A stretch of DNA of 64,000 nucleotides, taken from assembly GCA_015680685.1 (NCBI GenBank), contig MNCI01011535.1, forward strand, positions 396,579 through 460,578, given 5' to 3'. Position 1 is the first letter of the stretch; each line of letters starts with the position of its first letter. Positions 1-10,392 of the stretch are shown here, in pieces. Origin of the DNA: Gnetum montanum. Taxonomy: Eukaryota; Streptophyta; Gnetopsida; Gnetales; Gnetaceae. Under the pieces are notes generated by a model that was given only the letters and a program-made list of their open reading frames with translations, did no database searches and was not told the origin of the DNA. Position numbers and translations under genes: made by a program.

Positions 1-192
1 ATGGCATTTCTCAAACTAAGGAAGGACTCAAAGATTGAAAATTGTGTGACTTCAAGGGGCTTTGATGCATTTGTGCTGGCCATTCTCTTGGGTGCTTGAA
101 TGTTTCCTTCTTGGGTTTTCCTTACCATTCCGACGTTGCTCCATTATTGGGAAGTTGAGCTAATAAAAATAATAAGTCTTTGCATGGTGTGG

Positions 193-230
193 TTCTCACG
201 CAAAAAAAGAAAAAGAAAAAAAAGTGAGAA
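193..230 (+). other. Stem-loop with A-rich loop in A0 3' region
   Basis: The arms TTCTCAC (193-199) and GTGAGAA (224-230) pair perfectly around a purine-rich A/G loop. The equivalent site in A1 (12939-12967) also pairs perfectly, although two of the base pairs differ. Confidence 0.55.
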
Positions 231-949
231 TTCAAAGCACATCCCTTAGACCAAATAAAAGGGCTACAAGAACTGGTTATGGAACTAGAAAGATATGTTA
301 CCCATGCCTAAAGGTTCCCTCTAATTAATGCCCTTTCTTGCTTCCTACTTCTCCATCTCGCTCTCCTTGGAATGGTGGTGACCCTTTGTGGAAGCATTCT
401 TGTTGCTTCAGGTGGATGGATTGGTCAAGTGTGTTGATGCGAGGTCACTAGATGTGGTTTGTTTCAATCTAGATTTGGGATGAGTTCTACTTAGTCAAAT
501 TAACCATGAAATACATAAGGGACTTTACACAACCTTATTCTTGGGATTCCATTCCATTCTCTTCTCTCCATCTTTCTCCCCATTTTCCACCTCATTGCCG
601 ATTTTATCATTAGTCTATTTCTGGGTTGATGCATTGTTTTTCTTTGGTGAATTCTTGTGGGTAAGTTTTTAACTCTTGCTTCCAAATGACATTCCTAGAG
701 CCTATGGAATCTTTGGTTTGTGGGTTTGGCAGGGCATAAAAGGCATGAGCTTGCTTTGGGGAGGACCCACTAGCATTCCTTTTTGGTGCAATTGTTAACT
801 TCTTTTCCTTAAACATTTCTTGCAATCAATCATTTCTTGTTTCATCCCCATCCATGACATCCATTTTATTGGCGTTGCCGTTATTATTTTTTCCCATCTT
901 TCTTGTTTCTCATATTTTTCCATCTTATAGCTACCGAAGGTTCGCTCTT

Positions 950-960
950 AGTCGTGGGGG
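950..960 (+). promoter_or_regulatory. Internal polypurine-like motif AGTCGTGGGGG
   Basis: This 11-mer is identical to the one immediately before the A0 3' LTR (1510-1520) and to a minus-strand copy at 32867-32877. It could be a second plus-strand priming site or a relic of a duplicated element end. Confidence 0.4.
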
Positions 961-1509
961 CCCTAGCACACATTTTTTAGTTTTCTCCATTTTACTATTC
1001 ACCTAACCCCTACACCTTGGGTAGTCACCTGTGATAAATCCTCGAACTAGTTTTTGCCATAACCACAACTCAGCCAATGCACTTCATCTCAAGGCAAGGT
1101 ATCAACTGCATTGTGGTTTATCTATCCTTGCTCATTTTTAACTGTGTTGTGTGTGCAAATGACGATTATACAAATAATGGACTCGGCTTGGAGGAAGCAC
1201 TCAGGATGGACTAGAACTGGAGCATTTACAAAAGGGGCAAGTCTAGTGGCGTGGCTATGGATAAATAATGGAAGGCGCAATCTTAGCATTGGTGGCAACA
1301 CACTTAATTTTCTTTCTCTCTCTTTCTCTACAAGCTGCCAAATAAAGGCTTGGATGTCATTTATGTACGAGTGTTCACCATAATGTTGTAATATGCTTAT
1401 TGATCCGTCGACTAGGCATGTTGAGTCTGTTATCCGTCAGTTGTCAATTAGTCAATAATCACATACCTTTCCAATATTTTGTAAGGAACTTGAGGACGAG
1501 TTTTCATTC

Positions 1510-1522
1510 AGTCGTGGGGGTA
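1510..1522 (+). promoter_or_regulatory. Polypurine tract before A0 3' LTR
   Basis: AGTCGTGGGGGTA lies directly before the LTR start at 1523. By analogy with other LTR retrotransposons this is the plus-strand primer site. A1 has AGTCATGGGAG in the same place. Confidence 0.65.
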
Positions 1523-1524
1523 CG

Positions 1525-1815
1525 ATGAGAGTGGTTACTCTAATAATTATAGTGGTAATTATTAGATCAGTTACTCTAATAATTAGAGTGGTAATTATTA
1601 GATCAGTTACTCTAATAATTAGAGTAGTTATTATTAGGGTGGTTACTCTAATTATTAGAGCAGTTACTCTAATTATTAGAGCGAGTGACAGTTTCTCTAA
1701 AATTAGAGGGGTAGTTTCTCTCTAAAATTAGAGGGGCAGTTTCTCTCTAAAATTAGAGTGATAGTTTCTCTCTAAAATTAGAGTGGTAGTTTTTTTAATT
1801 ATTAGAGTAGTTGCT
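1525..1815 (+). repeat. U3 tandem array of AT-rich palindromic units
   Basis: The array has three units of about 36 bp sharing the core TCTAATAATTAGAG, then shorter units with TCTAATTATTAGAG, then four units of about 25 bp with core TCTAAAATTAGAG. Each core is a near-perfect inverted repeat. The array sits directly upstream of the LTR TATA box. The 66-codon open frame across it (1525-1725) is a by-product of the repeat. Confidence 0.9.
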
Positions 1816-1823
1816 CCTAAGCT

Positions 1824-1830
1824 TATAAAT
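1824..1830 (+). promoter_or_regulatory. TATA box of A0 LTR
   Basis: TATAAAT is followed by the conserved leader 'cagtgcccaagcacac'. Solo LTR 26573-27444 has TATAAATAT in the same position. Confidence 0.6.
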
Positions 1831-2560
1831 ACAGTGCCCAAGCACACAATAGGGGAAGTCAAGAAGAAGAAGAATTCAAAGGAGGAAGTCTTTTAGAAGT
1901 CAAGTAGCGAAACTCTAGCCAAGTGCCTGCAGCAGGAGGTCTAAGTATGGACGGATCTTAATTTGAGCATTGTGTACCTGAGCACACCTTGTGTACACCT
2001 TGTGTATGGTAATAAAGACGAGCTCTTGGATTCATCCTTGCAGCACTTGAGATTTGTTTTCTTACTCATTTCCTTTATTTTATTTTCTTATGCATTTATT
2101 TTATTTTATGCACTTTACATTTCTGTTATTAGCACACATAGTATTATCACTTCGAGCATGTGTGTAACACTTGGTAACCTAGTAACGATTAGCGTTTGGT
2201 AATCCCAGTAGTGTTGTGCTGGTTCAGGATGTGTATGGCAAGTGAGAACGGATACAGGTGTTAAGTTTAGTTTAAAGCCTAGTTAATTAGTAGTTAAGTT
2301 AAATTAGTCACTGAGTTATCTCTCTCTCTTCCCTTATTAGCAGAAGGACATAAAAATATAAAAGCTATAAAAATCATATGCCTCAAGCTTACTTAACCAT
2401 ACAATCGTGACAATACAAGTAAGTTTGGGAAGACAACGATTGATTAACCCTGAGTGTTCCATTAGGGCGTGTAAGCACTTAGTCCTTGGAGTTTGACTAG
2501 ATCACGCGTGAAACACTCGTATTTGTATGGTTGAGTGTAGGGGTACCTCGTCGCTCATCA

Positions 2561-2984
2561 GTTATCTACTCTAGTTTCCTAAAGAGGAAGAGAAAACCAT
2601 CTGAAAAGTTATGATGGAGTAAAGAGAATGATTATAAAGAGAGACAAGATATGAATGAGATAGTAGTCCATGTTAGACCAAGCAATGGATTACTAAAGGA
2701 TTCCATGATGGCCCAACCCACATAACACTCACCAACCAAGAAAATTCCCAAAAGACCTATCGTGAGTAACAAGCAAAGGAAAGCATCATAAGGTTGTAGC
2801 TAAGAAGAATATGTTACAAAGAAAAGATTCATAATAGCCAAATATCAAGAGTGACCAAAGAATGCAAAATAATTACAAAAGATGTTCAATTATAAATTTG
2901 TTCAATCAATAAATTATATGTTTTCTCATTACCTAAAGATCTTTGTAAAATTAGAGTTATCCAAAATAGGTAAAACCAAACTCT
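2561..2984. other. Spacer between A0 and a local duplication, no gene seen
   Basis: This is AT-rich sequence with no coding frame, repeat or RNA gene that I can support. Confidence 0.5.
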
Positions 2985-3440
2985 AAAAAATGAATTAGGT
3001 ACCACTAGTAATAATTCAATGTTTTTCATATTTTGTATAGTGATTACTTGAAGTTGATAATTCTTTTATGAATGGTTTTGTGTGTAGCCAAATTGTATGT
3101 AGTTAATAGAAAGTTTCAAGAACTTAATTAGGATTTCCATCTTGGATTTATTAGCAAAGTAGTTTCAAAATGCCTTTTATAGAATCTTTTTAAAAAATCC
3201 ATAACTTAGGGTTGTTCACTAGAATCGAACCTATGACCTAGGGTTTCCATCTCAAGGCTCTTAAAAAATTATCTTTCTAATAAATTGGAACTTGCTAATA
3301 ATAATTCTAGTATTTTTTATTTTATTTTGCGTAATTATTATTTGAAATTAATAGTTTTTTATACCCATGGTTTTGCCTACTTTCAACTCATATGCAATTA
3401 ATGGGAAGTTTCTATAACTCAACAAGGATTGGTTAATTTG
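2985..3440. repeat. Old direct duplication of about 150 bp
   Basis: About 3003-3150 and 3290-3440 align base by base with many substitutions. Shared blocks include 'taataattc', 'atggttttg' and 'gttaatagaaagtttc/attaatgggaagtttc'. The copies lie roughly 290 bp apart, with SINE copy 3 between them. Confidence 0.6.
3190..3275 (-). repeat. tRNA-derived SINE, partial copy 3
   Basis: Read on the minus strand, it has the B box GGTTCGATTCT (3221-3231), the best-preserved of the three copies, preceded by 'aaaccctaggtcata' and followed by 'ctaagttatggat'. The A-box end is lost. The 'ccctaggtcata' block is identical to copy 1. Confidence 0.6.
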
Positions 3441-3513
3441 CATGTCATGCAAATCATGGATTATGTCTATCAATTTGTGGTCAATTCATAGATCATTTCA
3501 AAAATTGAGGGTG

Positions 3514-3664
3514 TCGTTGGAATCCAAAATGATTGAAACATAGGTAAACCCCAAGATCTATAGTTTAGTTAGAACTTTATAACTTAGCATTGCCCACCAA
3601 AATCAAATCCATAACTAGGAGTTTCCAAATAAAGAGTCTTATCACTAGGCTAATACCTCATTGT
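3514..3664 (-). repeat. tRNA-derived SINE, copy 2 (inverted)
   Basis: On the minus strand it reads 'gaggtattagcctagtgat' (A-box region) and then 'ggatttgattttgg' (B-box region). Its tail 'acctatgtttcaatcatttt' matches the tail of copy 1 (3863-3885). It lies head to head with copy 1, so the pair forms an imperfect hairpin of more than 100 bp per arm. I found no clear target duplication. Confidence 0.65.
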
Positions 3665-3734
3665 TCAACCCATCATGTAAACCTAACTATTAAATCCATA
3701 TCCTTCGCCTTTTAAATTTAAAAGCATTTTAGTC

Positions 3735-3918
3735 ACTTTTACATCCTAATTTTAACAATGAGGTGTTAGCTTAGTGGTACAAGTCTTGGCTTGGTAACCC
3801 TAGGTCATAGGTTTGATTCTACTAGGTAGCACTAAGTTATAAACTTTTATAAATCTTGGGATGTACCTATGTTTCAATTGTTTTAGGTTTTAACACCTGA
3901 CTTTTACATCCTAGTTTT
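3735..3918 (+). repeat. tRNA-derived SINE, copy 1, with 19-bp target duplication
   Basis: The body (about 3754-3899) has a pol III A box TAGCTTAGTGG (3767-3777) and a B box GGTTTGATTCT (3810-3820), about 32 bases apart as in a tRNA. A non-tRNA tail of about 75 bases follows. It is flanked by ACTTTTACATCCTAATTTT (3735-3753) and ACTTTTACATCCTAGTTTT (3900-3918), 18 of 19 identical. That is the mark of LINE-mediated insertion. The tRNA part has no intact cloverleaf, so it is not a tRNA gene. The parent tRNA was not determined. Confidence 0.75.
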
Positions 3919-5078
3919 GTTCATTTGTCATATGTTTTTCTTTGATATAGTCTTGGAAAGCATTATACTTGTAGCTGAAGCCTTGTATATGTTAATATAA
4001 TCTAAAGCCTTGTCCTTGTTCCCTTGTGCCATTATGCATATTACTATTACATTATTGCATTCATTAAGAAGGTAGAAGGAATTTGTTTTTTTTTTTCCTA
4101 AATTTTAATTATTGTTTTATTTTGTTAATTCTATTTCTGATTATAATGTTCCTTCCAATATTAGTGTATTGTTCGATCTTCTTCCTTTCTAACATCTATA
4201 TTAAGTTGTTCTACCAAAAGTAGTGTATCTATCCTATATATTGTTTTTACAAAGTCATACAGTGATTTATGATACTTTTTTTGAGGAGATTCATAATCAC
4301 AAGTTGAAGTTAACCTGTGATGTATCACCACGAGTGGTGATAGGGTCATGATCTATCACCATAAGTCATGGTTAGGTTGTTGTGGTCTAATGTCCCATTC
4401 ATCATGGTGTAATGATAACACATCAAAATTTTGGCAACATTGGGACATCTAGTTGAAGAACATGATATAGAACATAAGACGTGGCTAGGTTGAAGATGCT
4501 ACATTATCATGAAACATGCTATGGAATATGAATTATGATGGTAGAATGTAAGTTTAGTTGAGTGATTATATACGTATACTGCAATAGTTTTAAATATAGT
4601 CATTTCTTTAATCAATTAATTATGTTTTGCTATTGATGATTTTTATGATGTTTGTAGTAAGAAATATTAATAAATGAAATGTCATTGTTTGTTATTGTTG
4701 TTAATGACTTCATGTTATTGATGGTTCCTCCTACTTATGACTCAACATTAGTAAACAAGATTCCATGACAAGTGACTATGATTACATTAAGCATTAGTGA
4801 TGAGTTGGTCATGAGTAACTTAAGTTAGTTTCTATTTAATTAATTAATAAGTGTTAAAAGCAAGACATCCCTTAGTGGCTTAATAAGATATAACTACAAA
4901 ACAACCGATGAAGATAATTCTTGTCAATATTAACAATTGAAGATGCTAGTAGTTAGGATAATTATAGGATTGGTTCTAGGCCATACCCATTATTAGTCAT
5001 CATGTTGGCATGGGGTAGCAACAACTAGTGTTAATCCTATTACATGTGTAATATTAGTATTTGTTTTGGATCGTGTTA
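3919..5078. other. Spacer before A1, no gene seen
   Basis: This is AT-rich and gene-free. The only structure seen is a short perfect hairpin at 4323-4342. The 62-codon minus-strand frame at 4161-4349 has no recognisable content. Confidence 0.5.
4323..4342. other. Perfect 9-bp hairpin with 2-base loop
   Basis: TATCACCAC, loop GA, GTGGTGATA. Another half-arm (CTATCACCA) follows at 4352-4361. The function is unknown. Confidence 0.5.
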
Positions 5079-5083
5079 GTCAT

Positions 5084-5902
5084 TGATGAATCATGTTTTT
5101 TATGTGTGCTTTGATATCGGGTATTCGATGTTGAAGCCTAAATGTTGGGTTTTTAATGTCAAAGCCTAGATGCGATGTTGGATATCCAATGTAACAGGGT
5201 ATATACCAACCTATGAATATAGCACTTGCACTAATGATTTCCAATTAGTTTTCATATCAGTTTTTAGTCAGAGCATCAAAGCTCTTGCAGTTTGTTTTCT
5301 CCGGAGTTAGAATATTTTCTGAGTGCCCACAACAGGAGTCTAAGTGTGTACGGATCTTTATTCGAACACTAATCTACTTGAGCACAACAATATGATAGCA
5401 ATAAAAACAAACTCTTTTGACAATCCTTGCAGCATTGAGAATAGATTAATGTTTCCTTTAATGCACTTTACTTTAATGCATTTCAATTAAGCAATTAATT
5501 TCTAGTTGCTAATGAACATAAGCACAACCACTTCGAGCATACATATAGTGCTTGGTAACCCAACAATGCTTAATGTTTGGTAGCCCAGTAGCGCTATATG
5601 TGTTCAGGATGTGTTCAAGAAAGAGGAACGAGTACTTGTGTTATGCTAGCTAAGTAGTAGATGAATTAGATCTTAAATTACTTTATCTTTCATTCTTGTT
5701 GTAGGCAATCAATTACACTTAAACCATACCTTTTAGCCTCACAAGTATAGTTGGGAAGACAACGAATGTTCTCAATGCCCATTTTCCTTCCTAGAGGAAC
5801 TAGTGCACTGGAGAACTATAGGTCCATGGAATTCGACCGAATTATGCGTAAACACCTTAGTGATTCATATGGTTTGGCATAGGGGTACCTTGCTGCTCAT
5901 TA
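5084..5902 (+). repeat. 5' LTR of A1
   Basis: It starts TGATGAATCATG and ends CTCATTA (family end CTCATCA). It aligns over its whole length with 14257-15114 and 26573-27444. U3 carries decayed copies of the 'GATATCGGGTATTCGAT' motif (5114-5205). The TATA region is mutated (ctatgaatatag, about 5212). Confidence 0.88.
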
Positions 5903-5903
5903 T

Positions 5904-5921
5904 TGGCGTTGTTGTCAAGGA
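5904..5921 (+). promoter_or_regulatory. Primer binding site of A1
   Basis: TGGCGTTGTTGTCAAGGA starts two bases after the LTR. It resembles the TGGCGCCGTTG..GGGGA site of plant Athila elements (tRNA-Asp type) with C-to-T and G-to-A changes. The tRNA assignment is from recall and was not checked. Confidence 0.65.
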
Positions 5922-6062
5922 CCTTTTGGTTGTTTCATGCACTATCTAGGATTTAGTGGAAATCATTTAAAATTGTTGGAATGAACCTTAGAGTCATATC
6001 ATATTTTACAATCACTATAACAAAATTTAAAAGCACACTGCATTTTTATCATCAAATTGAAA

Positions 6063-8488
6063 ATGTCTTCTTCTCATAGGAGTGCTTCTCCACCCAAGTT
6101 TGATGGAGCTCATTAGCCAGTGCCTCAATAATAACAAATGGTATATGCCCATCCTGATCAGTATGTACCGAATTTCACCTTCATTCTACATCAAGATGAA
6201 CAACTACGATGGTGTGACATAGAGGGATACATTATGTTACCACTCGATTGATCCATTCCTGCAATGCTCCATCAAATGCTTATCCATCTGGGTCTTCAAG
6301 AACATCATGTTGAGTATGCTGTGCAAGATAGTGATGCCAGGGATTATCGTCCCACTGAGGCACAACATCTCTAGGTTCACCAGTTAGAATAATGTCATCA
6401 ATTTGCAAAGGGAAAAGGGTTTAATGATTTTCCATTTTTGTTATATCAAAACGATGGTGGGGAACCCTTCTTTGGGGGTTTTCCACTCAGTGAAATTCCT
6501 CTTTTTGACTTTGGTGATAGAGGTCAAAACTAGAACTTATAGTCCATAATTCACAATCTTGGTTCTAGTGCGAATGGATCCAATGACAATGAAGAATCCA
6601 AAGGGGCAAGTCAAGGTAAGGATGTGGACAAGAAATAAGATCGTGATCATGGCTGCAATCACCAAAGAGGTGGTAGTAGGCAACATGATGGTGCCAGTTC
6701 TCCTTCCTCTTCATCTTTGTCATCATCATCTTCCTCTTCTAGCTTTGATCACAACTGTAGGAGGCAAGACTATGATGTAGGTGATCAAAATGATTGACGA
6801 GATTGAAATGATGGAAGGGACTATTGGGAAAGGCAAGATCAAGGGCATGAACATTCAAGAGAGGCACATCGCCATGAACGAAGGGGTAGTAGAGGGCATC
6901 GTAGGCACCATGATCATGGCCTTGATAAGCCTTTGCTTGCTACTTGAAGCATGCTTAATATTGTAGAGGCAGTATGAATTCCAACAAGGCATGTGAAGGA
7001 TGGTTAGATCAAAAGGCTAAACATGAATAATATTCCTCGGTTTGAAGGATGATATAACTATGATCTGTAAAATCATCTCCAAGCTTTTCAAGATGCATGT
7101 GCTTGCAAAACATAGAGAGTGAGTGGCAAAAAATTAAGTTGTTCCCAAGGACATTCATCAAAGAAGTAGAGAACTGGTACTAGTCCCTATAGCTAGAATC
7201 TATCAAACAGTGGAGTACCATGCTTAAATTATTTAATGATAAATATCAAACATACTTTAGAGTGTCCAACTTGAGAAGGAAAATCCAAGGATGGAAACAA
7301 GGAACACATGAACCCTTAGATGCCATCATCAACCAATACTATTCCTTAATGCACAAATGCCATGTTCATGGTTATTCTCAACTAGATCAACTTCGCCACA
7401 TTATAGACTGGCTTTGATCAGAAACGAGGAGAACCCCTTGGTGTGTATGCCCAAGGGAGACTATCAAAATTAAGTGCCTATTAGATACAAAGACTAATTA
7501 AGTAGGTAGTTAAAGAGAAGGATGAATTAAGAAAAAGAGAAAGTGCAGAAGAGTATAACTACGATCCTTCCATTCGCAAGAGGAACGTTTGATTTTATGA
7601 TAGGGAGGAAGAATCTACATCTAATGAGGTGGTGAATAGGAAGACCTTGCCACTCCAAAAATTTCAATTTGAAATTACAACCAAGGATAATCACTTATGG
7701 GACTTCATGGATAACAAATTGCAAGATGTTCTAAAAATTGCTTAAGAGTCCAAAGAATAAGGTAGTGATCGTGAGCGTAGGAGGCATAAGAAAGTTGAAT
7801 GTGCCTATAAAAAAGGTAAGGGCAAGATTTTTGCAATAGAAGAAGTTGTGGAAAGCGAATCAGATGGTGATGGTGGATGTGACATCTACCAATATGTACA
7901 TCCTAAGGAATGTTGCCCCATTATGTCACATCTACAGGAGTCTAGGGTGTATGCTTTGAATCCACAACTAACACAAAAGCAAACATCGAGAAGACTGCCT
8001 TATCCTCAAGGTAATTTCAGGTAGTCCTGCCAACAACAACAATATTATCCTAGCAGAGCTCCACCACAACCATATGAACAGTATTAATAGTGGCAACAAC
8101 CACAATAATGGGCATTGGCACCACCAAGGCAGCAATACCCTTACAGATAGCCTAATCCCAATGGGTACTACTTTAAACAACCCCTGTCTCCACGTGACTC
8201 CTCCAATCATGTTTCTACTTTCTAATCTTATTACCACCCTTCTAATTATTATCGAACTCATTTTCCACATGAAAGAAGTGATGCCATTTTTTATCCTTAT
8301 CCCCCTCTTGTCCCTGCACATGTTCCTCCTCTAGTCACACAGCTACCACCTACTCCACCTATGCAGGGTGAACTATTAGCTCAACCACAACAATGTAATG
8401 CTACTAGGGTCATTAATTTACAATTGATTCATCAACCAAGTGGATCAGAAACTCAATTAAAAAAAGATCTTTCTTTCAGCCCCGTAGT
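6063..8488 (+). pseudogene. gag: A1 gag (capsid/nucleocapsid), broken
   Basis: The best start is the ATG at 6063 (MSSSHRSASPPKFDG), because A3 begins alike at 55450. An acidic/Arg/His/Ser-rich stretch lies at 6600-6930. A retrotransposon gag (capsid) domain lies at about 7020-7440, with 'KIQGWKQGTHEPLDAII' and 'HGYSQLDQLRHII' readable at 7220-7417. A Pro/Gln/Tyr-rich linker lies at about 7990-8340, where the Gln-Tyr-rich reading is real and the hydrophobic frames at 7968-8334 are shadows. Several stops and frameshifts are present, mostly at expected Gln or Trp codons. The family role is to form virus-like particles and bind element RNA; this copy cannot. Confidence 0.75.
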
Positions 8489-9086
8489 TTGCTTAAGCCC
8501 TCACTGACACCTATGGTTGACAACCCTGTTCCTCCATCTTCCTCTGTACCCAATTTGTTTGAGTCCCCTTCAAACCAAAATCTACTTAGGATCCATACTG
8601 TGATGCTTACTCACATTGTATTTAATTGGATCCATGCTGGAAACCTTCCTAGGAAATTAGCTGATCCTGGAAGTCCTCTCATTTATTTGCAGATTACTGG
8701 GAATGAACTGTGTAAATCTCTTCTCGACTTAGGTTCTAGTGTCAATTTAATTTCTCATGAGATGTACACTACTTGGAACCTGCCTCCTCTCAAGAAGAGA
8801 AATATTAGATTAGAATTGATAGACTAGTCCATCACTATTCCATTAGAATTGGTGGAAGACATTATGACCACTATTTGTGGATGGTCTTATCCTACTGATT
8901 AAGATGAAGAACTGCAAAGGGGATTTCCTAATAATTATGGGAATGACATGGCTTAGCACCATTGATGCAAGAATGGACATCAGAGATCTTTCCTTGGAAA
9001 TATCCAAAGAAAATGCATTCAAAAATATCGAGAAGAAGCAGGTTCCATGCATCGCGTACAATGATACCAGGTGCAATTGTATGTAG
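8489..9086 (+). pseudogene. A1 aspartic protease, broken
   Basis: The readable domain has the active-site loop DLGS (8726-8737) in 'LLDLGSSVNLISHEMY', then 'LVEDIMTTICGW' after a stop at 8825. 'LSTIDARMDI' follows in a shifted frame (8877-9085). This pattern (D-L-G-A/S loop, VED block, xLxTIDAxIDV block) is the usual gypsy/Athila protease, which cleaves the gag-pol polyprotein. At least one stop and one frameshift separate the blocks. Confidence 0.7.
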
Positions 9087-9559
9087 AAACTCTAGGCTAT
9101 GAAACAAGCATCTATCTCTATATGCAAGCAATGTGCACCAGAAGCAAAAATTCAAAGGTGTTTGTATGTAGTAGCCACAAAGTAGGAGGGCACCTAGTGG
9201 CTAACCACTGATTCTAAGAGTAACACACTTTGCATGGAATTGACTGAGAGCTTGACATGCACATATGTCATAGGCATGGATGAACTAGAGTAGGTTCATC
9301 ACCAACTCTTTGATGATGCAAATGATGATACTTATTGGGGAGAGTTGAAAATTCCTAAAAATTTTAAGCAAGAGCCCCTTGAACTAAAAATGCTACCAGC
9401 TGGAATGGAATAAGTGTTTTTAAAAAATATGAAGCTAGTCATAATCAATGCAAATCTTGCTCTAGAGTAGAAAAATATGTTGTTAAATGTGGTTGAAAAA
9501 TGGTGAATAGATTTTGCTTGGTCATATCTTGAACTTAAAGGGATTTATTCTAGAATATG
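9087..9559 (+). pseudogene. A1 protease-RT linker
   Basis: This is a decayed link region with coding-like fragments ('KQEPLELKMLPAGMEX' and neighbours) matching the PLELKxLPxxLEY-type segment that precedes RT in gypsy elements. Many stops are present. A3 has the same block near 59950. Confidence 0.5.
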
Positions 9560-10392
9560 CCAGCATCGTATATACACTGATTCGACCATGGAGCTAAAGA
9601 GACAACCACAGAGACAGTTGAACCCCAAATTGAAGCAGATTGTCAAAAGAGAAAATCAAACAACTCCTCAAGGTGAGGTTCATCTATCCCATTGTGGATA
9701 GTGAGTGGGTTAGTCCACTCATGATTCTGCCAAAGAAAAGTTACAAGTGGTGGGTCTGTATCAATTTTCAACTACTAAATATGGCAACATTCAAAGACCA
9801 TTTTTCATTGCCATTTGTTGATCAGGTGTTAGACATAATATCTGGGCATTACTACTACAGTTTTCTAGATGGTTATAGTGGTTATAACCAAATTCAAATT
9901 GCACCAAAGGACCAGGCGAAGATAAAATTCACGAGTCCTTGGGGGACTTTTGCAAATTGTAAGATGCCGTTTGGTCTATGCAATGATCCTACTACATTCC
10001 AATGTTTGGTTCTGAGCATTTTTCAATAACAAATCAGAAGTGGTATGGAAGTCTTCATGGATGACTTCTCCACTTATGGAGCTACATTTGAGCAAGCCTT
10101 GGACTGCCTTGAGTAAGTGCTAAAATGATGTGTTGAAATCAACTTGCAGCTCAATTGGCAAAAAAGTCACATAATGGTCCAAGAAGGCATTGTATTGGGA
10201 CACAGAATATCACAAACAAGAATTGAGGTAGACCTTGAGAAAATAAGGCTCATTCAAGGAATAACTCACCAACCAGAAACTTTCAAAGATGTTTTATCAT
10301 TCCTTAAAGATACTAGCTATTGCCAGTGATTCATAGAGAATTTCTATAAGATCACAAAGCTGTTGGTGGAGTTGACAAAGAAAGATGCTCCA
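9560..10392 (+). pseudogene. A1 reverse transcriptase, broken
   Basis: A 129-codon open stretch (9640-10029) holds fingers and palm: 'GVIYPI'-like start, 'KDHFSLPFVDQ', FLDGYSGYNQ at residues 75-84, and 'MPFGLCNDPTTFQ'. After one stop (10027) the same frame continues with the catalytic box VFMDD (10051-10065) and thumb blocks 'GIVLGHRIS' and 'EKIRLIQGI' (10144-10329). The catalytic aspartates are present, but stops at 10027 and beyond, and the altered 'KSYKWWVCINFQ', show loss of function. The FMDD form and 'YSGYNQI' favour the Athila group. Confidence 0.85.

Larger units (their letters stand above)
1..1522 (+). mobile_element. Family A element A0: 3' noncoding tail
   Basis: This is the region between integrase and the 3' LTR of an Athila-like element whose coding part lies left of the window. 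It aligns by eye with 12780-14256 of A1 and with 63180-63520 of A3. Shared landmarks are a 'ggtgtggttc' stretch before an A-rich loop, 'ttcaaagcacatccctta', and 'tgttacccatgcctaaagg'. It ends in a purine-rich primer site next to the LTR. No protein domain is visible; the short frames here are chance. The length (over 1.5 kb) matches the long untranslated 3' region of A1. Confidence 0.75.
1523..2560 (+). repeat. 3' LTR of A0 (family A)
   Basis: This LTR runs from CGATGA (family start TGATGA, first base changed) to CTCATCA at 2560. It holds a tandem-repeat U3 (1525-1815), a TATA box (TATAAAT, 1824-1830) and a possible polyadenylation signal (aataaa, 2011-2016). The family-wide 3' part includes 'cacttggtaacc', 'gggaagacaacg' and 'aggggtacct'. 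It is about 200 bases longer than the other family A LTRs because of the U3 array. The sequence after it (gttat) cannot be checked for a target duplication because the 5' end is outside the window. Confidence 0.85.

Noticed and set aside
1525-1815. CRISPR-like array
   Set aside because: The repeats are palindromic, change length along the array and have no unique spacers of constant size. They lie in the U3 of an LTR.
3766-3840. tRNA gene
   Set aside because: It has A and B boxes, but no foldable cloverleaf or anticodon arm could be drawn, and a long tail and a 19-bp target duplication mark it as a SINE.
7968-8334. Hydrophobic open frames on both strands (possible envelope or membrane protein)
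   Set aside because: They are shadows of the Pro/Gln/Tyr-rich gag linker, which A3 shares in the Gln/Tyr frame.
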